A stretch of 43,995 nucleotides of DNA from an uncultured Eubacterium sp. GTDB lineage: Bacteria; Bacillota; Clostridia; Lachnospirales; CAG-274. Both the position numbers and the translations under genes were made by a program. Under the pieces are notes generated by a model. The model saw nothing but the letters and a program-made list of their open reading frames with translations. It did not search any database and was not told the origin of the DNA. This document shows positions 24,526 through 35,188 of the stretch, one piece after another. The stretch spans positions 1-43,995 of the forward strand of contig URXK01000015.1 of the NCBI GenBank assembly GCA_900551755.1, written 5' to 3'. Each line of letters starts with the position of its first letter. Position 1 is the stretch's first letter.

Positions 24526-25989
24526 TTATTTTCTATTAAGATATTCATTACAAGCCTTAGCAGCTTCACGACCTTCGTGAATAGCCCAAACAACAAGGCT
24601 CTGACCCCTTCTCATATCACCGGCTGCAAATACCCCCTTAAGGCTAGTCTGGTATTTACCATATTCAGCCTTTACATTACTTCTTGCATCAGTTTCAAGA
24701 GAAAGTTGCTTAATTAATGTATCCTCTGGACCAGTAAAGCCCATTGCAAGGAGCATTAACTGGCAAGGCCATACTTTTTCAGTGCCTGGGATTTGCTCTG
24801 GCACCATTCTGCCATTTACATTATTCCACTTAACCTGAATAGTATGAACTTCCTTAATATTGCCCTTTTCATCTGGAACAACCTTAGTAACAGTTGTAAG
24901 ATACTCTCTAGGGTCACGACCATAAAGAAGAATAGCCTCCTCCTGACCATAGTCAGTTTTCTTAATACGAGGCCATTGTGGCCAATGGTTTGCTGGAGTT
25001 CTTGACTCTGGAGCTTCTGGCATAATTTCCATCTGGAATACAGACTTACAACCGTGTCTGATAGATGTACCAACACAGTCAGTACCAGTATCACCACCAC
25101 CAACGATAATTACATCTTTGCCTTCAGCACTTATGTACTGTCTATCCTCAAGATTAGAGTCAAGGAGGCTCTTTGTGTTAGCCTTTAAGAAATCTACAGC
25201 AAAGTGAATACCCTTTACTTCATTTCTACCTTCACAGACTAAATCTCTTGCCTTAGTTGCACCACAACATAGAACTACAGCATCAAATTCATTAATAAGT
25301 TTAGCAGTAGGATAGTTCTTACCAACCTCTGTGTTAGTAACAAAGTTAATACCTTCCTTAGTGAGAATATCAACTCGTCTTTGAACTACCTTTTTATCAA
25401 GCTTCATATTAGGGATACCATACATTAAAAGACCACCAACTCTATCTGACCTTTCAAATACAGTTACCTTATGACCCATTTGATTAAGAATATCTGCACA
25501 AGCAAGACCTGAAGGGCCTGAACCTACAACAGCAACTCTTTTTTCAGTTGATTTTTTAGGCATTCTTGGCTGAACAAGACCCTTTTCAAACATTGTGTCA
25601 ATAATATGTACTTCAATATTCTTAACAGTTACAGAAGGCTCGTGCATACCTAATGTACAAGAGCCTTCGCAGAGTGCTGGACACACTCTGCCTGTAAACT
25701 CTGGGAAGTTACTTGTCTTAGTAAGTCTTTTATATGCTTCTTCAATTTTGCCGTGATATACAAGGTCATTCCATTCTGGAATAAGGTTGCCTAAAGGACA
25801 ACCACCTACAACAGGATTACCTGTGTGGCAGAAAGGAACACCACAATTCATACATCTAGCACCCTGAATTTGTAAATCCTCAAGGCTTGAATGAGTATGG
25901 AATTCCTCCCAATTCTTCATTCTTACCTCAGGCTTAATATCCTCAGGAAGCTTTCTGCTGTACTCCATAAATCCAGTTGGTTTACCCAT
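24526..25989 (-). CDS. gltD: Glutamate synthase (NADPH) small subunit
   Basis: 487 aa FAD iron-sulfur oxidoreductase that passes electrons from NAD(P)H to GltB. The N-terminal Cys-rich domain holds two 4Fe-4S clusters: [34 protein letters not shown]. The FAD Rossmann motif is [15 protein letters not shown] and the NADPH motif [16 protein letters not shown]. The C-terminal [19 protein letters not shown] closes the FAD site. The start codon overlaps the gltB stop by 8 nt; AAGGAG precedes it. Ends at a bidirectional terminator. Confidence 0.97.
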   Translation of the reverse strand: MGKPTGFMEYSRKLPEDIKPEVRMKNWEEFHTHSSLEDLQIQGARCMNCGVPFCHTGNPVVGGCPLGNLIPEWNDLVYHGKIEEAYKRLTKTSNFPEFTGRVCPALCEGSCTLGMHEPSVTVKNIEVHIIDTMFEKGLVQPRMPKKSTEKRVAVVGSGPSGLACADILNQMGHKVTVFERSDRVGGLLMYGIPNMKLDKKVVQRRVDILTKEGINFVTNTEVGKNYPTAKLINEFDAVVLCCGATKARDLVCEGRNEVKGIHFAVDFLKANTKSLLDSNLEDRQYISAEGKDVIIVGGGDTGTDCVGTSIRHGCKSVFQMEIMPEAPESRTPANHWPQWPRIKKTDYGQEEAILLYGRDPREYLTTVTKVVPDEKGNIKEVHTIQVKWNNVNGRMVPEQIPGTEKVWPCQLMLLAMGFTGPEDTLIKQLSLETDARSNVKAEYGKYQTSLKGVFAAGDMRRGQSLVVWAIHEGREAAKACNEYLNRK

Positions 25990-28900
25990 TTATAGCACTC
26001 CTTTCTGATTTCATAGCAGCTTCAGGTCTTTTAACAATAGTAGAACCACTTACAGTAATGAAAGCATCAAGTAAAGCATCATCATCACTTAAACCTGCAG
26101 CCTTAGCTCTATCAATTTCTTCTATCATTTCTTTGTATGCCTTAGGTATAACCTTAACAAAGTTCTTAACCTCTGCATCAAAGTTATCAAGTAAATACTT
26201 ACCTCTTTCAGAACCAGTATACTTAATATGATTTTCAATCATAGTCTTTAATTCAGCAATATCCTTATCATTTGTCATTTCTTCAATAAGAATAAGCTCT
26301 TTGTTGCATCTTGACTCAAAATCGCCGCCGTAGTTGTAAACATAAGCTACACCACCTGACATACCAGCACCAAAGTTTCTGCCAGTTTTGCCAAGTATAG
26401 CAACTCTACCACCAGTCATATATTCACAACCGTGCTGACCAATAGCCTCAACAACAGCAGTAATACCAGAGTTTCTTACACAGAATCTCTCGCCTGCCAT
26501 ACCATTAATGTAAGCCTCACCACTTACAGCACCATAGAATGCAACATTACCAATAATAACATTGTCCTCTGGAACAAACTTAGACGCCTTAGATGGTACA
26601 ACAACAATCTTACCACCAGAAAGACCCTTACCAATATAGTCGTTAGCATCACCAACAAGTTTCATTGTTACGCCGTGAGTCTGGAATGCACCAAAACTCT
26701 GACCTGCACTACCATCAAATTCAAGATTAATAGTATCATCAGGTAAGCCGTCTACACCATACTTCTTAGTGATTTCACTTGAAAGAATAGTACCACAAAC
26801 TCTATCAATATTTGAAATAGCAAGAGATGCGTTAATCTTCTTACCTTCCTGAATAGCTGGAGTACAAAGTCTAACAAGAGCATTAACATCAAGGCACTTT
26901 TCAAGCTCGTGGTCCTGCTTAACATTAAAGTATCTTTCAGAGTCATTTGAACAAATCTTTGGCTGATAAAGCATACCAGTAAGATTTACTTCCTTAGCCT
27001 TCCAATGATTTAACTTTCTAGGTACAAGTTTTTCAACGTGACCAATCATTTCGTTAATTGTCTTGCAACCAATCTTAGCCATCCACTCTCTTAAATCCTG
27101 TGCAATAAATCTCATAAAGTTTTCTACATACTCAGGCTTACCAGCAAACTTCTTTCTAAGTTCAGGGTTCTGAGTAGCAACACCAACAGGACAAGTATCA
27201 AGGTTACAAACTCTCATCATTACACAACCCATTGTAATAAGAGGACCTGTAGCAAAACCAAATTCTTCAGCACCTAAAAGACAAGCAACTGCAATATCTC
27301 TACCAGTTAAAAGTTTACCGTCTGTTTCAATAACAACTCTATTTCTTAAGTTATTCATAAGAAGTGCCTGATGAGTTTCAGCAACACCTAATTCCCAAGG
27401 TAAACCAGCGTGTCTAACAGATGTTCTAGGTGCAGCACCAGTACCACCGTCATAACCACTTACAAGAATAACATCAGCTCTACCCTTAGCAACACCTACT
27501 GCAATTGTACCTACACCAGCTTCACTAACAAGCTTAACAGAAATTCTTGCATCTCTATTAGCATTCTTTAAGTCGTGAATTAACTGAGCAAGGTCCTCAA
27601 TAGAGTAAATATCGTGATGAGGTGGAGGTGAAATAAGACCTACACCAGGAGTTGAGTTTCTAGCCTTAGCAATCCAAGGATAAACCTTCTTGCCAGGTAA
27701 GTGACCACCTTCACCAGGCTTAGCACCCTGTGCCATTTTAATCTGAATTTCAATAGCATTTTGTAAGTAGTGAATAGTTACACCAAATCTACCTGATGCA
27801 ACCTGCTTAATAGCTGAGCGTCTTAAATCACCATTTTCATCTGGAGTAAATCTTTCAGCTTCTTCACCACCCTCACCAGAGTTAGACTTACCACCAAGTC
27901 TATTCATAGCAATAGCCATACACTCGTGAGCTTCCTTAGAAATTGAACCGTAACTCATCGCACCAGTTTTAAATCTCTTAACAATAGAGTCAACTGATTC
28001 AACTTCATCAATATTAATTGGCTTATCAATAGTTCTAATATCAAGTAAGCCTCTTATAGTACAAAGCTGTGTACTAGTATCATTTTGTAACTTAGTAAAC
28101 TCCTTAAAGAGCTTATAATCGCCTTCACGACAAGCCTTCTGTAAAAGGTAGATTGAACGAGGATTGAACATATGGTATTCACCATTTCTTCTCCACTTGT
28201 AATCTCCACCTGGCTCAAGAGCATCAACCTTTGTAAGTGGGTCAAATGCCTTTGCGTGACGCATCTTAGCTTCCTTGTCAATGTGTTCAAGCTCAATACC
28301 ACCAATTCTTGTTACAGTACCAGTAAAGAACTTATTAACAACAGCTTCACTTACACCAAGAGCTTCAAAAATCTGAGCACCCTGATAACTCTGTATTGTA
28401 GAAATACCCATCTTAGACATAATCTTTACAATACCGTGAGTTACAACATCAATATAAATATTAACTGCTTCTTCAGCAGACTTAGTTATGTATGAATTTT
28501 CAGCCATATCCTTTAATGTAGCATAAGCAAGATATGGATTAATTGCATCTACACCATAGCCTAAAAGAACTGCAAAATGGTGTACTTCTCTAGGTTCACC
28601 AGTTTCAAGAATAATAGAAACCTTCATTCTTGTACCCTGTCTAATTAAGTGATGATGTAAACCGGCACCAGCAAGTAAAGCTGGAATAGCACATTTATCC
28701 TCATCAACACCCTTATCAGATAACACAATCATATTGCAACCATTATCAATAGCAATATCAACTGCTTCAAAAATGTTTTCAATAGCACTTTCAAGACCGT
28801 TTTCTTCTTTAATATTATAAAGCATAGGAATAGTTACAGCCTTGTAGTTAGGGTCAGAAATAGCCTTAATAGCTGCTGTCTGCTCATTAGTAAGAATTGG

Positions 28901-30742
28901 AGTGTCGCACTTAATTCTTCTACAGTTTTCTGGCTTAGGGTCAAGAATATTCTTTTCGCCGCCTAAGTAAACAAGTGTACTAGTTACAATTTCCTCTCTT
29001 ATTGCATCAATAGGTGGGTTTGTAACCTGTGCAAAAAGCTGCTTAAAGTAATTATAAAGAAGCTGTGGCTTATCAGAAAGAACAGCTAATGGTGAATCAG
29101 TACCCATTGCTGAAATAGGGTCTGTACCAGTTTCAATAATACCCTTTAATGTAGCGTCAATATCTTCCCAAGTGTAACCAAATGCCTTTTGCTGAGTAAG
29201 GAGAGTTTCCTTAGTATCAAAGTCATTTTCTTTATTTACAAAAAGGTTCTCAAGCTCAATGAGTCTATTAATCATTAAGTCGCCCTGATGGAGCTTTTCG
29301 CTATTTTCCTTAATTTTATCAACAAGGTCAGTCCAAATAAGAGCCTTATTACCAAACTTAATATCATTAATATTTACAAGGTTTTCGCTAACCCACTTTT
29401 CATAAGGGTGTCTAGAAGCAACTTCACTCTTAACTTCTTCATCAGCAATAATCTTGCCAGCCTTAGTATCAATAAGGAGCATTTTGCCTGGTTCAAGTCT
29501 ATTCTTAGAAATAACCTTAGAGTCGTCAATATCAATAACACCAACTTCAGAAGAAAGAAGGAGCATATCATCAGTTGTTACAACATATCTAGCTGGTCTT
29601 AAACCATTTCTATCAAGAGTTGCACCAACAACAACACCGTCTGTAAATGCTACAGCTGCTGGACCGTCCCAAGGCTCAGAACAAGTTGAATTGTATTCAT
29701 AGAAAGCTCTCTTAGCCTTGTCCATAGTCTTATCATTTTCCCAAGGTTCAGGAATAGCCATCATAACAGCCTGCTGAATAGGAATACCTGACAAAGTAAG
29801 CATATGGAGGTAGTTATCAAGCATAGCAGAGTCAGAACCGTCTTCATTAATAACTGGATAAATCTTAGTAATATCATCACCAAAAATATCAGTATCAAAC
29901 ATCTGCTGTCTAGCATTAGTCCAATTTATATTACCTCTAATAGTGTTAATTTCACCATTATGGATTATGTATCTATTAGGATGAGCTCTTTCCCAGCTAG
30001 GGAATGTATTAGTAGAGAAACGGCTATGTACAAGTGCAATAGCAGTAGTCATATCAAGGTCCATAAGGTCAAGATAGAACTTAGAAACCTGGTCTGGAGT
30101 AAGCATACCCTTATAAACAATAGTTCTTGAAGAAAGAGATGCAAAGTAGAAGTAACTATCTCTTTCGTTATAAATGTCATTATTTAATTCACAATATCTA
30201 ATTTCTTTTTCAGCTCTTTTAAGTACAACAAAAAGCTTTCTTTCAAAAGCAACACCAGCTTCAACATCATCAGGCTTTTTAATAAATACCTGCATAATGT
30301 GAGGCATAGCTTCCCTTGCTGTATTGCCAATACATTTAGCATAAGTAGGAACTTCTCTTACACCAAGATATTCCATACCTTCTTCAGTTATAATTTTTTC
30401 AAGCTTTGAAAGACTTCTTGCTCTTGTATCATCATCAGGTGAAAGGAAAAGCATACCAACACCGTAATCACCGGACTTTGGAAGCTTAATTCCTTCGTTA
30501 TCACAGACCTTTTTCATAAAGTTGTGAGGAATTTGAATAAGAATACCTGCACCATCACCTGTGTCAGGTTCACTACCTACACCACCTCTGTGAGTAAGGT
30601 TTTTAAGAATTTCGATAGCATCATTAATAATCTTGTGAGATTTTTTACCTTTAATATTAACAAGGCAGCCAATACCACAGTTATCGTGTTCAAATTGTGG
30701 GTCATACAAACCCTGCTTCTTAGGTAATCCGTTTTGAATCAC
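25982..30742 (-). CDS. gltB: Glutamate synthase (NADPH) large subunit
   Basis: 1586 aa, full length. Class II glutamine amidotransferase domain with the N-terminal nucleophile Cys22 (DNCGIGC) exposed after removal of a 21-residue propeptide; central domain; FMN-binding synthase domain with [20 protein letters not shown]; 3Fe-4S cluster Cys in [19 protein letters not shown]; and a C-terminal GXGXG beta-helix ([20 protein letters not shown]). Converts glutamine and 2-oxoglutarate to two glutamates. The start is GTG at 30742 with AAAGGA 9 nt upstream. The leader carries an intrinsic terminator, implying attenuation. Confidence 0.97.
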   Translation of the reverse strand: MIQNGLPKKQGLYDPQFEHDNCGIGCLVNIKGKKSHKIINDAIEILKNLTHRGGVGSEPDTGDGAGILIQIPHNFMKKVCDNEGIKLPKSGDYGVGMLFLSPDDDTRARSLSKLEKIITEEGMEYLGVREVPTYAKCIGNTAREAMPHIMQVFIKKPDDVEAGVAFERKLFVVLKRAEKEIRYCELNNDIYNERDSYFYFASLSSRTIVYKGMLTPDQVSKFYLDLMDLDMTTAIALVHSRFSTNTFPSWERAHPNRYIIHNGEINTIRGNINWTNARQQMFDTDIFGDDITKIYPVINEDGSDSAMLDNYLHMLTLSGIPIQQAVMMAIPEPWENDKTMDKAKRAFYEYNSTCSEPWDGPAAVAFTDGVVVGATLDRNGLRPARYVVTTDDMLLLSSEVGVIDIDDSKVISKNRLEPGKMLLIDTKAGKIIADEEVKSEVASRHPYEKWVSENLVNINDIKFGNKALIWTDLVDKIKENSEKLHQGDLMINRLIELENLFVNKENDFDTKETLLTQQKAFGYTWEDIDATLKGIIETGTDPISAMGTDSPLAVLSDKPQLLYNYFKQLFAQVTNPPIDAIREEIVTSTLVYLGGEKNILDPKPENCRRIKCDTPILTNEQTAAIKAISDPNYKAVTIPMLYNIKEENGLESAIENIFEAVDIAIDNGCNMIVLSDKGVDEDKCAIPALLAGAGLHHHLIRQGTRMKVSIILETGEPREVHHFAVLLGYGVDAINPYLAYATLKDMAENSYITKSAEEAVNIYIDVVTHGIVKIMSKMGISTIQSYQGAQIFEALGVSEAVVNKFFTGTVTRIGGIELEHIDKEAKMRHAKAFDPLTKVDALEPGGDYKWRRNGEYHMFNPRSIYLLQKACREGDYKLFKEFTKLQNDTSTQLCTIRGLLDIRTIDKPINIDEVESVDSIVKRFKTGAMSYGSISKEAHECMAIAMNRLGGKSNSGEGGEEAERFTPDENGDLRRSAIKQVASGRFGVTIHYLQNAIEIQIKMAQGAKPGEGGHLPGKKVYPWIAKARNSTPGVGLISPPPHHDIYSIEDLAQLIHDLKNANRDARISVKLVSEAGVGTIAVGVAKGRADVILVSGYDGGTGAAPRTSVRHAGLPWELGVAETHQALLMNNLRNRVVIETDGKLLTGRDIAVACLLGAEEFGFATGPLITMGCVMMRVCNLDTCPVGVATQNPELRKKFAGKPEYVENFMRFIAQDLREWMAKIGCKTINEMIGHVEKLVPRKLNHWKAKEVNLTGMLYQPKICSNDSERYFNVKQDHELEKCLDVNALVRLCTPAIQEGKKINASLAISNIDRVCGTILSSEITKKYGVDGLPDDTINLEFDGSAGQSFGAFQTHGVTMKLVGDANDYIGKGLSGGKIVVVPSKASKFVPEDNVIIGNVAFYGAVSGEAYINGMAGERFCVRNSGITAVVEAIGQHGCEYMTGGRVAILGKTGRNFGAGMSGGVAYVYNYGGDFESRCNKELILIEEMTNDKDIAELKTMIENHIKYTGSERGKYLLDNFDAEVKNFVKVIPKAYKEMIEEIDRAKAAGLSDDDALLDAFITVSGSTIVKRPEAAMKSERSAING

Positions 30743-30759
30743 TGTTATCCATCCTTTCT

Positions 30760-30819
30760 CTAATTAGTACTTATTGTTAAAAAAAGGGAACTGAATACAA
30801 ATAGACATACTACTACCAT
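30760..30819 (-). CDS. Possible gltB leader peptide, 19 aa
   Basis: Frame [22 protein letters not shown] at 30819, with GGGAG 4 nt upstream, stop TAG at 30760-30762, 17 nt before the gltB GTG. It runs straight through the leader terminator and has GTA Val codons at positions 2-4 and 8. A translating ribosome would open or block the terminator. Could be chance; no homologue can be checked here. Confidence 0.3.
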   Translation of the reverse strand: MVVVCLFVFSSLFLTISTN

Positions 30820-30830
30820 TCAGCTCCCTT
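30779..30830 (-). terminator. Leader terminator/attenuator upstream of gltB
   Basis: Minus strand GGGAGCTGAAT pairs with ATTCAGTTCCC (one A-C mismatch, 10 pairs; plus-strand arms 30786-30796 and 30818-30828), followed by seven T. No minus-strand gene lies upstream, so it must act within the gltB leader; the hairpin starts within about 5 nt of the predicted transcript start. Confidence 0.8.
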
Positions 30831-30840
30831 GCTTATATAT

Positions 30841-30869
30841 ATAATACTACACTTAAATTAAAAAATCAA
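30841..30869 (-). promoter_or_regulatory. Promoter of gltBD
   Basis: Minus strand TTGATT (30864-30869), 17-nt spacer, TATTAT (30841-30846), giving a start near 30834 and a leader of about 90 nt. Confidence 0.65.
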
Positions 30870-30930
30870 GTATTTTTTTCAAAAAAATTAAAAAAATTAA
30901 GTAAAACATCAAAATACTTAATTTAATTAA

Positions 30931-30958
30931 TTGAATTTAGTTTTAACTGTGCTATACT
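30931..30958 (+). promoter_or_regulatory. Promoter of yjbQ-GH105 unit
   Basis: TTGAAT (30931-30936), 16-nt spacer, TATACT (30953-30958). Predicts a leader of about 110 nt before the yjbQ ATG. Confidence 0.55.
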
Positions 30959-30993
30959 AAAGTTAACAGATATTTTTACTTAAATAATTTAAG

Positions 30994-31055
30994 GCTGACT
31001 AATTCCACCAAAACACAATACAACTATTTTTATGTATTGTATCAATTCTGTCAGC
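30994..31055 (+). promoter_or_regulatory. Structured leader of yjbQ
   Basis: Outer stem GCTGAC (30994-30999) with GTCAGC (31050-31055), inner 8-bp stem ACAATACA (31015-31022) with TGTATTGT (31033-31040). It is placed just upstream of GAGGAGG. No known riboswitch class is recognised; function unknown. Confidence 0.45.
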
Positions 31056-31074
31056 ACAAGAGGAGGAATTAATT

Positions 31075-31476
31075 ATGAACATATTTTCTTTTACCCTATC
31101 TACAGGCAGTGAAGGATTTTATGACATTACATCAATGGTAAATGACGCCATTAAAACCGTTAAGGCTGAAAGTGGTATTTGTGTTATATACACACCTCAC
31201 ACAACAGCAGCCATAACAATAAACGAAAATGCTGACCCTGATGTAAAAAGAGATTTAACATTTGCTCTTAGCAAAGTTAGCCCAGATAGACCAGAGTTTA
31301 AACATTTTGAAGGCAATTCAGCAGCTCATTTAAAATCATCATTATTCGGTTGCAGTGAAACCGTTATTATTGACAAAGGTAAACTTCTTTTAGGAACTTG
31401 GCAAGATATTTATTTTTGCGAATTTGACGGACCTAGAACAAGAAAATTTTATGTTAAAATAATTAAAGACTGTTAA
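31075..31476 (+). CDS. yjbQ: YjbQ/UPF0047 family protein
   Basis: 133 aa, complete. Family signature ICVIYTPHTTAAITINENADPDV with conserved His and Asn, and LLLGTWQDIYFCEFDGPRTRKFYVKI at the end. Members have weak thiamine-phosphate synthase activity in E. coli, but the physiological role is unclear. GAGGAGG lies 7-8 nt before the ATG. The GH105-like gene follows after 20 nt with its own binding site, so they may share a transcript, although no functional link is evident. Confidence 0.92.
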   Translation: MNIFSFTLSTGSEGFYDITSMVNDAIKTVKAESGICVIYTPHTTAAITINENADPDVKRDLTFALSKVSPDRPEFKHFEGNSAAHLKSSLFGCSETVIIDKGKLLLGTWQDIYFCEFDGPRTRKFYVKIIKDC

Positions 31477-31496
31477 TCTCACACTAAGGAGCAATT

Positions 31497-33038
31497 ATGA
31501 AAAGAATACTCGGTTTATTTCTATCTATAACAATTATGTTTTCATCAGCAATGCCAATATATGCACAAGAAACTGATGAAACACGAATAAAAAAGGTAGA
31601 AACATTAATTGACGAAATGTTAAAAGAAGATGGACCTGAAAACGGCTCATTATGGAATAAAGAAAACACCACCGCCTTTAAGTGGTCATATATAAATGGT
31701 TGTATGGTATCAGCAATGCTAGATTTATCTGAAGTAAAAGGTGATGAAAAATATAGAAGTTTTGCCGATAGCTATATGTCACCTTTTATTAGCACAACTA
31801 ACAACTCAACAAAAGGTTATATTGCTGCTGATAACTTTAAACTTTCAAACTATACCCTTGATGACCTTAATAACGGCAAGGCTCTTATTGAATTAGTTGC
31901 ATTAAATTCTAGCAACAGCACTAAGTACAAAAAGGCTTTAACAGAAACATTATATACTGATATTTTGCAGTATGAATTGCAAAATCAAAAAACAGCAGAA
32001 GGTAATTTGTGGCACAAGAAAGCATACCCCTATCAAACTTGGCTAGACGGTATATATATGGAAACACCATTTTGGCTTGAATATGAACTTAATATTGCAG
32101 ATAATCAATCTTCCTTTATTAATGCTTCCAATAATGTTACAATTCAAATTGAAAATGTGTATTCAAAACTAAGAGATAGCTCTACAGGTCTTTACTACCA
32201 CGGTTATGATGCTCAAGCTGATAAAAACAGTGGAAACTATGCTTCATCAAAGGCTGTAAGCTGGGCAAGGAAAGATACTGGTCATTCTTCAAGCTATTGG
32301 TTAAGAGGTACTGGCTGGTATGCTATGGCTCTTGTTGATAACATAGAATTGATGAAAAAAGCTCAAGAAAAATATAATATTGATTTAAGCACAAATATAA
32401 ATAAGCTAACTAATATATATTTAGAACTTATGGATACATTGTTAAAATATCAAGATACTAATACAAAAATGTGGTATCAAGTAATTGATAAAAAAGGCAG
32501 CAACTATAATTATACAGAAACAAGTGGTTCTGCTGCTATAAGTTATGCTCTTATGAAAGGCTATAATATAGGTATAGCTAATATTGATTACTACAATAAA
32601 GGACTTGATGTTTTTAGAGGTATTTGCGATAACAAACTTAAATATAATAGCCAATCAGAAATTGAATTAAATGATATATGTATGACGGCTGGACTTGCCG
32701 GTCCAAGCTCTGGTGTAAAGTCATCATCAGCAACTATTGGACCTAAGCACACAGCAAGAGATGGTTCTTATGACTACTATGTTTCAGAAAAAACTGTAAG
32801 TAATGATGCAAAGGGTGTTGCTCCTCTAATATTTGCATATTGCCAAATGATTGATTTTAATAACTCTATTGGTGATGTAAACTTAGACGGAACTATAGAC
32901 AAAAAAGACGCTTCCCTTATTCTAAAATATATTTCTGGCTCTATTAATCTTACTAAAGAACAACTTAATGCTGGTGATGTAAATAAAGATGGCAATGTAA
33001 ATATTAATGATGCCATTGAAATACTAAAGTTAATATAA
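31497..33038 (+). CDS. Secreted GH105-like unsaturated rhamnogalacturonyl hydrolase with dockerin
   Basis: 513 aa. Signal peptide 1-23 (MKRILGLFLSITIMFSSAMP, cut after YAQ or nearby). (alpha/alpha)6-barrel of the GH88/GH105 clan: WLDGIYMETPFWLEY, LYYHGYDAQADK (candidate catalytic Asp), SSYWLRGTGWYAMALVD. C-terminal type I dockerin 459-513 with GDVNLDGTIDKKDASLIL and [18 protein letters not shown]. It would remove unsaturated uronic acid from oligomers made by pectate or rhamnogalacturonan lyases. GH105 enzymes are usually cytoplasmic, so a secreted, dockerin-bearing form is notable. Confidence 0.85.
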   Translation: MKRILGLFLSITIMFSSAMPIYAQETDETRIKKVETLIDEMLKEDGPENGSLWNKENTTAFKWSYINGCMVSAMLDLSEVKGDEKYRSFADSYMSPFISTTNNSTKGYIAADNFKLSNYTLDDLNNGKALIELVALNSSNSTKYKKALTETLYTDILQYELQNQKTAEGNLWHKKAYPYQTWLDGIYMETPFWLEYELNIADNQSSFINASNNVTIQIENVYSKLRDSSTGLYYHGYDAQADKNSGNYASSKAVSWARKDTGHSSSYWLRGTGWYAMALVDNIELMKKAQEKYNIDLSTNINKLTNIYLELMDTLLKYQDTNTKMWYQVIDKKGSNYNYTETSGSAAISYALMKGYNIGIANIDYYNKGLDVFRGICDNKLKYNSQSEIELNDICMTAGLAGPSSGVKSSSATIGPKHTARDGSYDYYVSEKTVSNDAKGVAPLIFAYCQMIDFNNSIGDVNLDGTIDKKDASLILKYISGSINLTKEQLNAGDVNKDGNVNINDAIEILKLI

Positions 33039-33043
33039 AATTA

Positions 33044-33080
33044 TAGAAGATAAAGCCCAAAACTTTATCTTCTTTTTTAT
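33044..33080 (+). terminator. Terminator of yjbQ-GH105 unit
   Basis: Stem AGAAGATAAAG with CTTTATCTTCT, loop of about 7 nt, then TTTTTTA on the plus strand. Confidence 0.85.
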
Positions 33081-33083
33081 TAT

Positions 33084-33122
33084 AAAAAAAAGCTGTACCA
33101 TAGTATTAAACTACAGTACAGC
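33084..33122 (-). terminator. Terminator of pyk
   Basis: Stem GCTGTAC (33092-33098) with GTACAGC (33116-33122), extended inside by TAGT/ACTA, followed on the minus strand by eight T. Confidence 0.85.
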
Positions 33123-33143
33123 CAAAATACAATTTATTAAAAA

Positions 33144-34913
33144 TTACTTTCTTTCGATATTAACAGTACCCTTGTTGCTATCAATAGTAACAAGTAACTT
33201 ATCTGGAATAGTTGTAGCAACATCAATATCGCAAAGGATACAAGGAACCTTTAATTCTCTAGCTAAATCTACAGCGTGAGTGAAGTCAACCTTACTGTCA
33301 GCAGAACCAACAATAATAGCACCAGCCTTCATCATATAAGGAATAAGACCCTTGTCTGGATTAGATGTTACAAAAATATCACCTGACTTAAAGTGAAGCT
33401 TAGCATCAGCAGCACTAGTACAAATATTAGTGTGTGAAGTAAACTTAGATGCCTTAGTCATAGCTCTACCAGTTAATAAAACATCACCAACGATACCAAC
33501 CTTAATAGTGTTAGTAGAACCAGTTGTACCAAGAGGAGTACCACCAGTAAATACCATAAGGTCGCCACTGTTAGCATAACCAAGCTTAAGTGCCTTATCA
33601 GCTAAAGCATCAAAGCCAGCTGACATACTCTTCTGCTCAAAATCAATCTGCATAGGAGTAGTACCCCAAATAAGGTTAAGCTGTCTGCAAGTTCTTTCTA
33701 CTGGAGAACAACCTAAAATAGGAGTAGCTGGTCTATACTTAGAAACTTCCTTAACAGCTCTACCAGATAAAGTCATAGTAGAAATAATAGAAGCATTTAA
33801 GTCATTAGCTGTAGTACAAGCTGAATGGCTAACAGCACTTGTAATATTTCTAACCTTTAAGCACTGAGAATAAGCCTTGTTAAATCTTTCAGCGTAATCA
33901 ATAGAAGCCTCAACCTTCTTAGCAATTCTATCCATAGCTGTTACAGCCTCAACTGGATAATCACCCTGAGCAGTTTCACCAGAAAGCATAATAGCATCTG
34001 TAAAGTCATAAATAGCATTAGCAACATCGTTTACTTCTGCTCTTGTTGGTCTTGGATTGTCAATCATAGAGTTAAGCATCTGAGTTGCAGTAATAACTGG
34101 CTTACCCTTTTCAATACACTTCTTAATAAGGAGCTTCTGAACAAGTGGAACTTCCTCAAAAGGAATTTCAACACCAAGGTCACCTCTAGCAACCATAATA
34201 CCGTCAGTTACTTCAAGGATTTCATCAATGTTATCAACACCATCTCTGTTTTCAATCTTAGAGATAATCTGAACATCGCTACCACCACATTCTTCAAGAA
34301 CCCTCTTGATTTCAAGAACATCCTTAGCAGAACGGATAAATGATGCAGCAATATAATCAACACCAACGCTTACACCAAACTTAATATCGTCAATATCCTT
34401 TTCAGTAAGAGCAGGAAGGTTAATGTGTACATTAGGTAAGTTTACGCCCTTCTTAGTACCAAGTAAACCAGAGTTTACAACACGACAAATAACATCATTT
34501 CCCTTAATATCTGTAACAGTAAGTTCAATTAAACCATCATCAATAAGAACAGTAGAACCTACACTTAAATCCTTAGTAATATCTGCATAAGTAACAGCAA
34601 CCTTAGTGTTGTCACCAACAATATCATCAGTAGTAAGAGTGAAAGTCTGACCTTCTTCAAGCTGAACCTTCTTACCGTCAACTAAATCTCTTGTTCTGAT
34701 TTCAGGACCCTTAGTATCAAGGATAATAGGAATAGGAGCACCAAGTTCCTCTCTAGCCTGCTTTAAGTTAGCAATTCTCTGACCGTGTTCTTCGTGGTCA
34801 CCGTGAGAAAAGTTAAGTCTTGCAGCACTGATACCTGCCTCAATAAGAGCCTTAATCTGTTCAACAGAGTTCGAAGCTGGACCTAAAGTTGAAACAATCT
34901 TAGTTTTACGCAT
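33144..34913 (-). CDS. pyk: Pyruvate kinase with C-terminal PEP-utiliser-like domain
   Basis: 589 aa from ATG at 34913 (MRKTKIVSTLGPAS), GGAG 8 nt upstream; an upstream in-frame start (MFKKGEIF...) is disfavoured. The TIM barrel shows ARLNFSHGDHEEH, the K/E/D metal and PEP sites in ISKIENRDGVDNIDEIL and MVARGDLGVEIP, and TATQMLNSMI. Residues from about 475 form the extra PEP-utilising-type domain seen in Bacillus enzymes, with the His in FTHAVDLARELKVPCIL. Last step of glycolysis, cytoplasmic. Confidence 0.96.
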   Translation of the reverse strand: MRKTKIVSTLGPASNSVEQIKALIEAGISAARLNFSHGDHEEHGQRIANLKQAREELGAPIPIILDTKGPEIRTRDLVDGKKVQLEEGQTFTLTTDDIVGDNTKVAVTYADITKDLSVGSTVLIDDGLIELTVTDIKGNDVICRVVNSGLLGTKKGVNLPNVHINLPALTEKDIDDIKFGVSVGVDYIAASFIRSAKDVLEIKRVLEECGGSDVQIISKIENRDGVDNIDEILEVTDGIMVARGDLGVEIPFEEVPLVQKLLIKKCIEKGKPVITATQMLNSMIDNPRPTRAEVNDVANAIYDFTDAIMLSGETAQGDYPVEAVTAMDRIAKKVEASIDYAERFNKAYSQCLKVRNITSAVSHSACTTANDLNASIISTMTLSGRAVKEVSKYRPATPILGCSPVERTCRQLNLIWGTTPMQIDFEQKSMSAGFDALADKALKLGYANSGDLMVFTGGTPLGTTGSTNTIKVGIVGDVLLTGRAMTKASKFTSHTNICTSAADAKLHFKSGDIFVTSNPDKGLIPYMMKAGAIIVGSADSKVDFTHAVDLARELKVPCILCDIDVATTIPDKLLVTIDSNKGTVNIERK

Positions 34914-35154
34914 AAATATTTCTCCTTTTTTAAACAAAATTATTCAAATTACTTATATAATAACACAAAGACAAAGAAATTTCTACATTTTTTTTATGTT
35001 TTTACAAAGTTTATACTAAATTTTATTTTATCCATAATTTATTATAAATATTGCATAAAATCAAGTTTTTTAAGCTATATCTGTTATATTGATTAAGCAA
35101 TAACTATACAAATTAAAGCTATATAGATTATATTTAAAAATATATAAGAGGATT

Positions 35155-35186
35155 TGAAAAAGGAAGCAGAAAAATCTGCTCCCCAT
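35155..35186 (-). terminator. Terminator of mtaB-to-hydrolase operon
   Basis: Minus strand GGGGAGCAGA, loop TTTT, TCTGCTTCC, then TTTTTC. It begins a few nucleotides after the cysteine hydrolase stop. Confidence 0.8.
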
Positions 35187-35188
35187 TA

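Noticed and set aside
30994..31055. TPP riboswitch upstream of yjbQ
   Set aside because: YjbQ has been linked to thiamine phosphate, but the CTGAGA and ACCTGATC signatures of the TPP aptamer are absent.
34938..35154. Small gene or RNA upstream of pyk
   Set aside because: Very AT-rich; no frame with a binding site, and only weak promoter-like hexamers on the minus strand, too common in such sequence to call.
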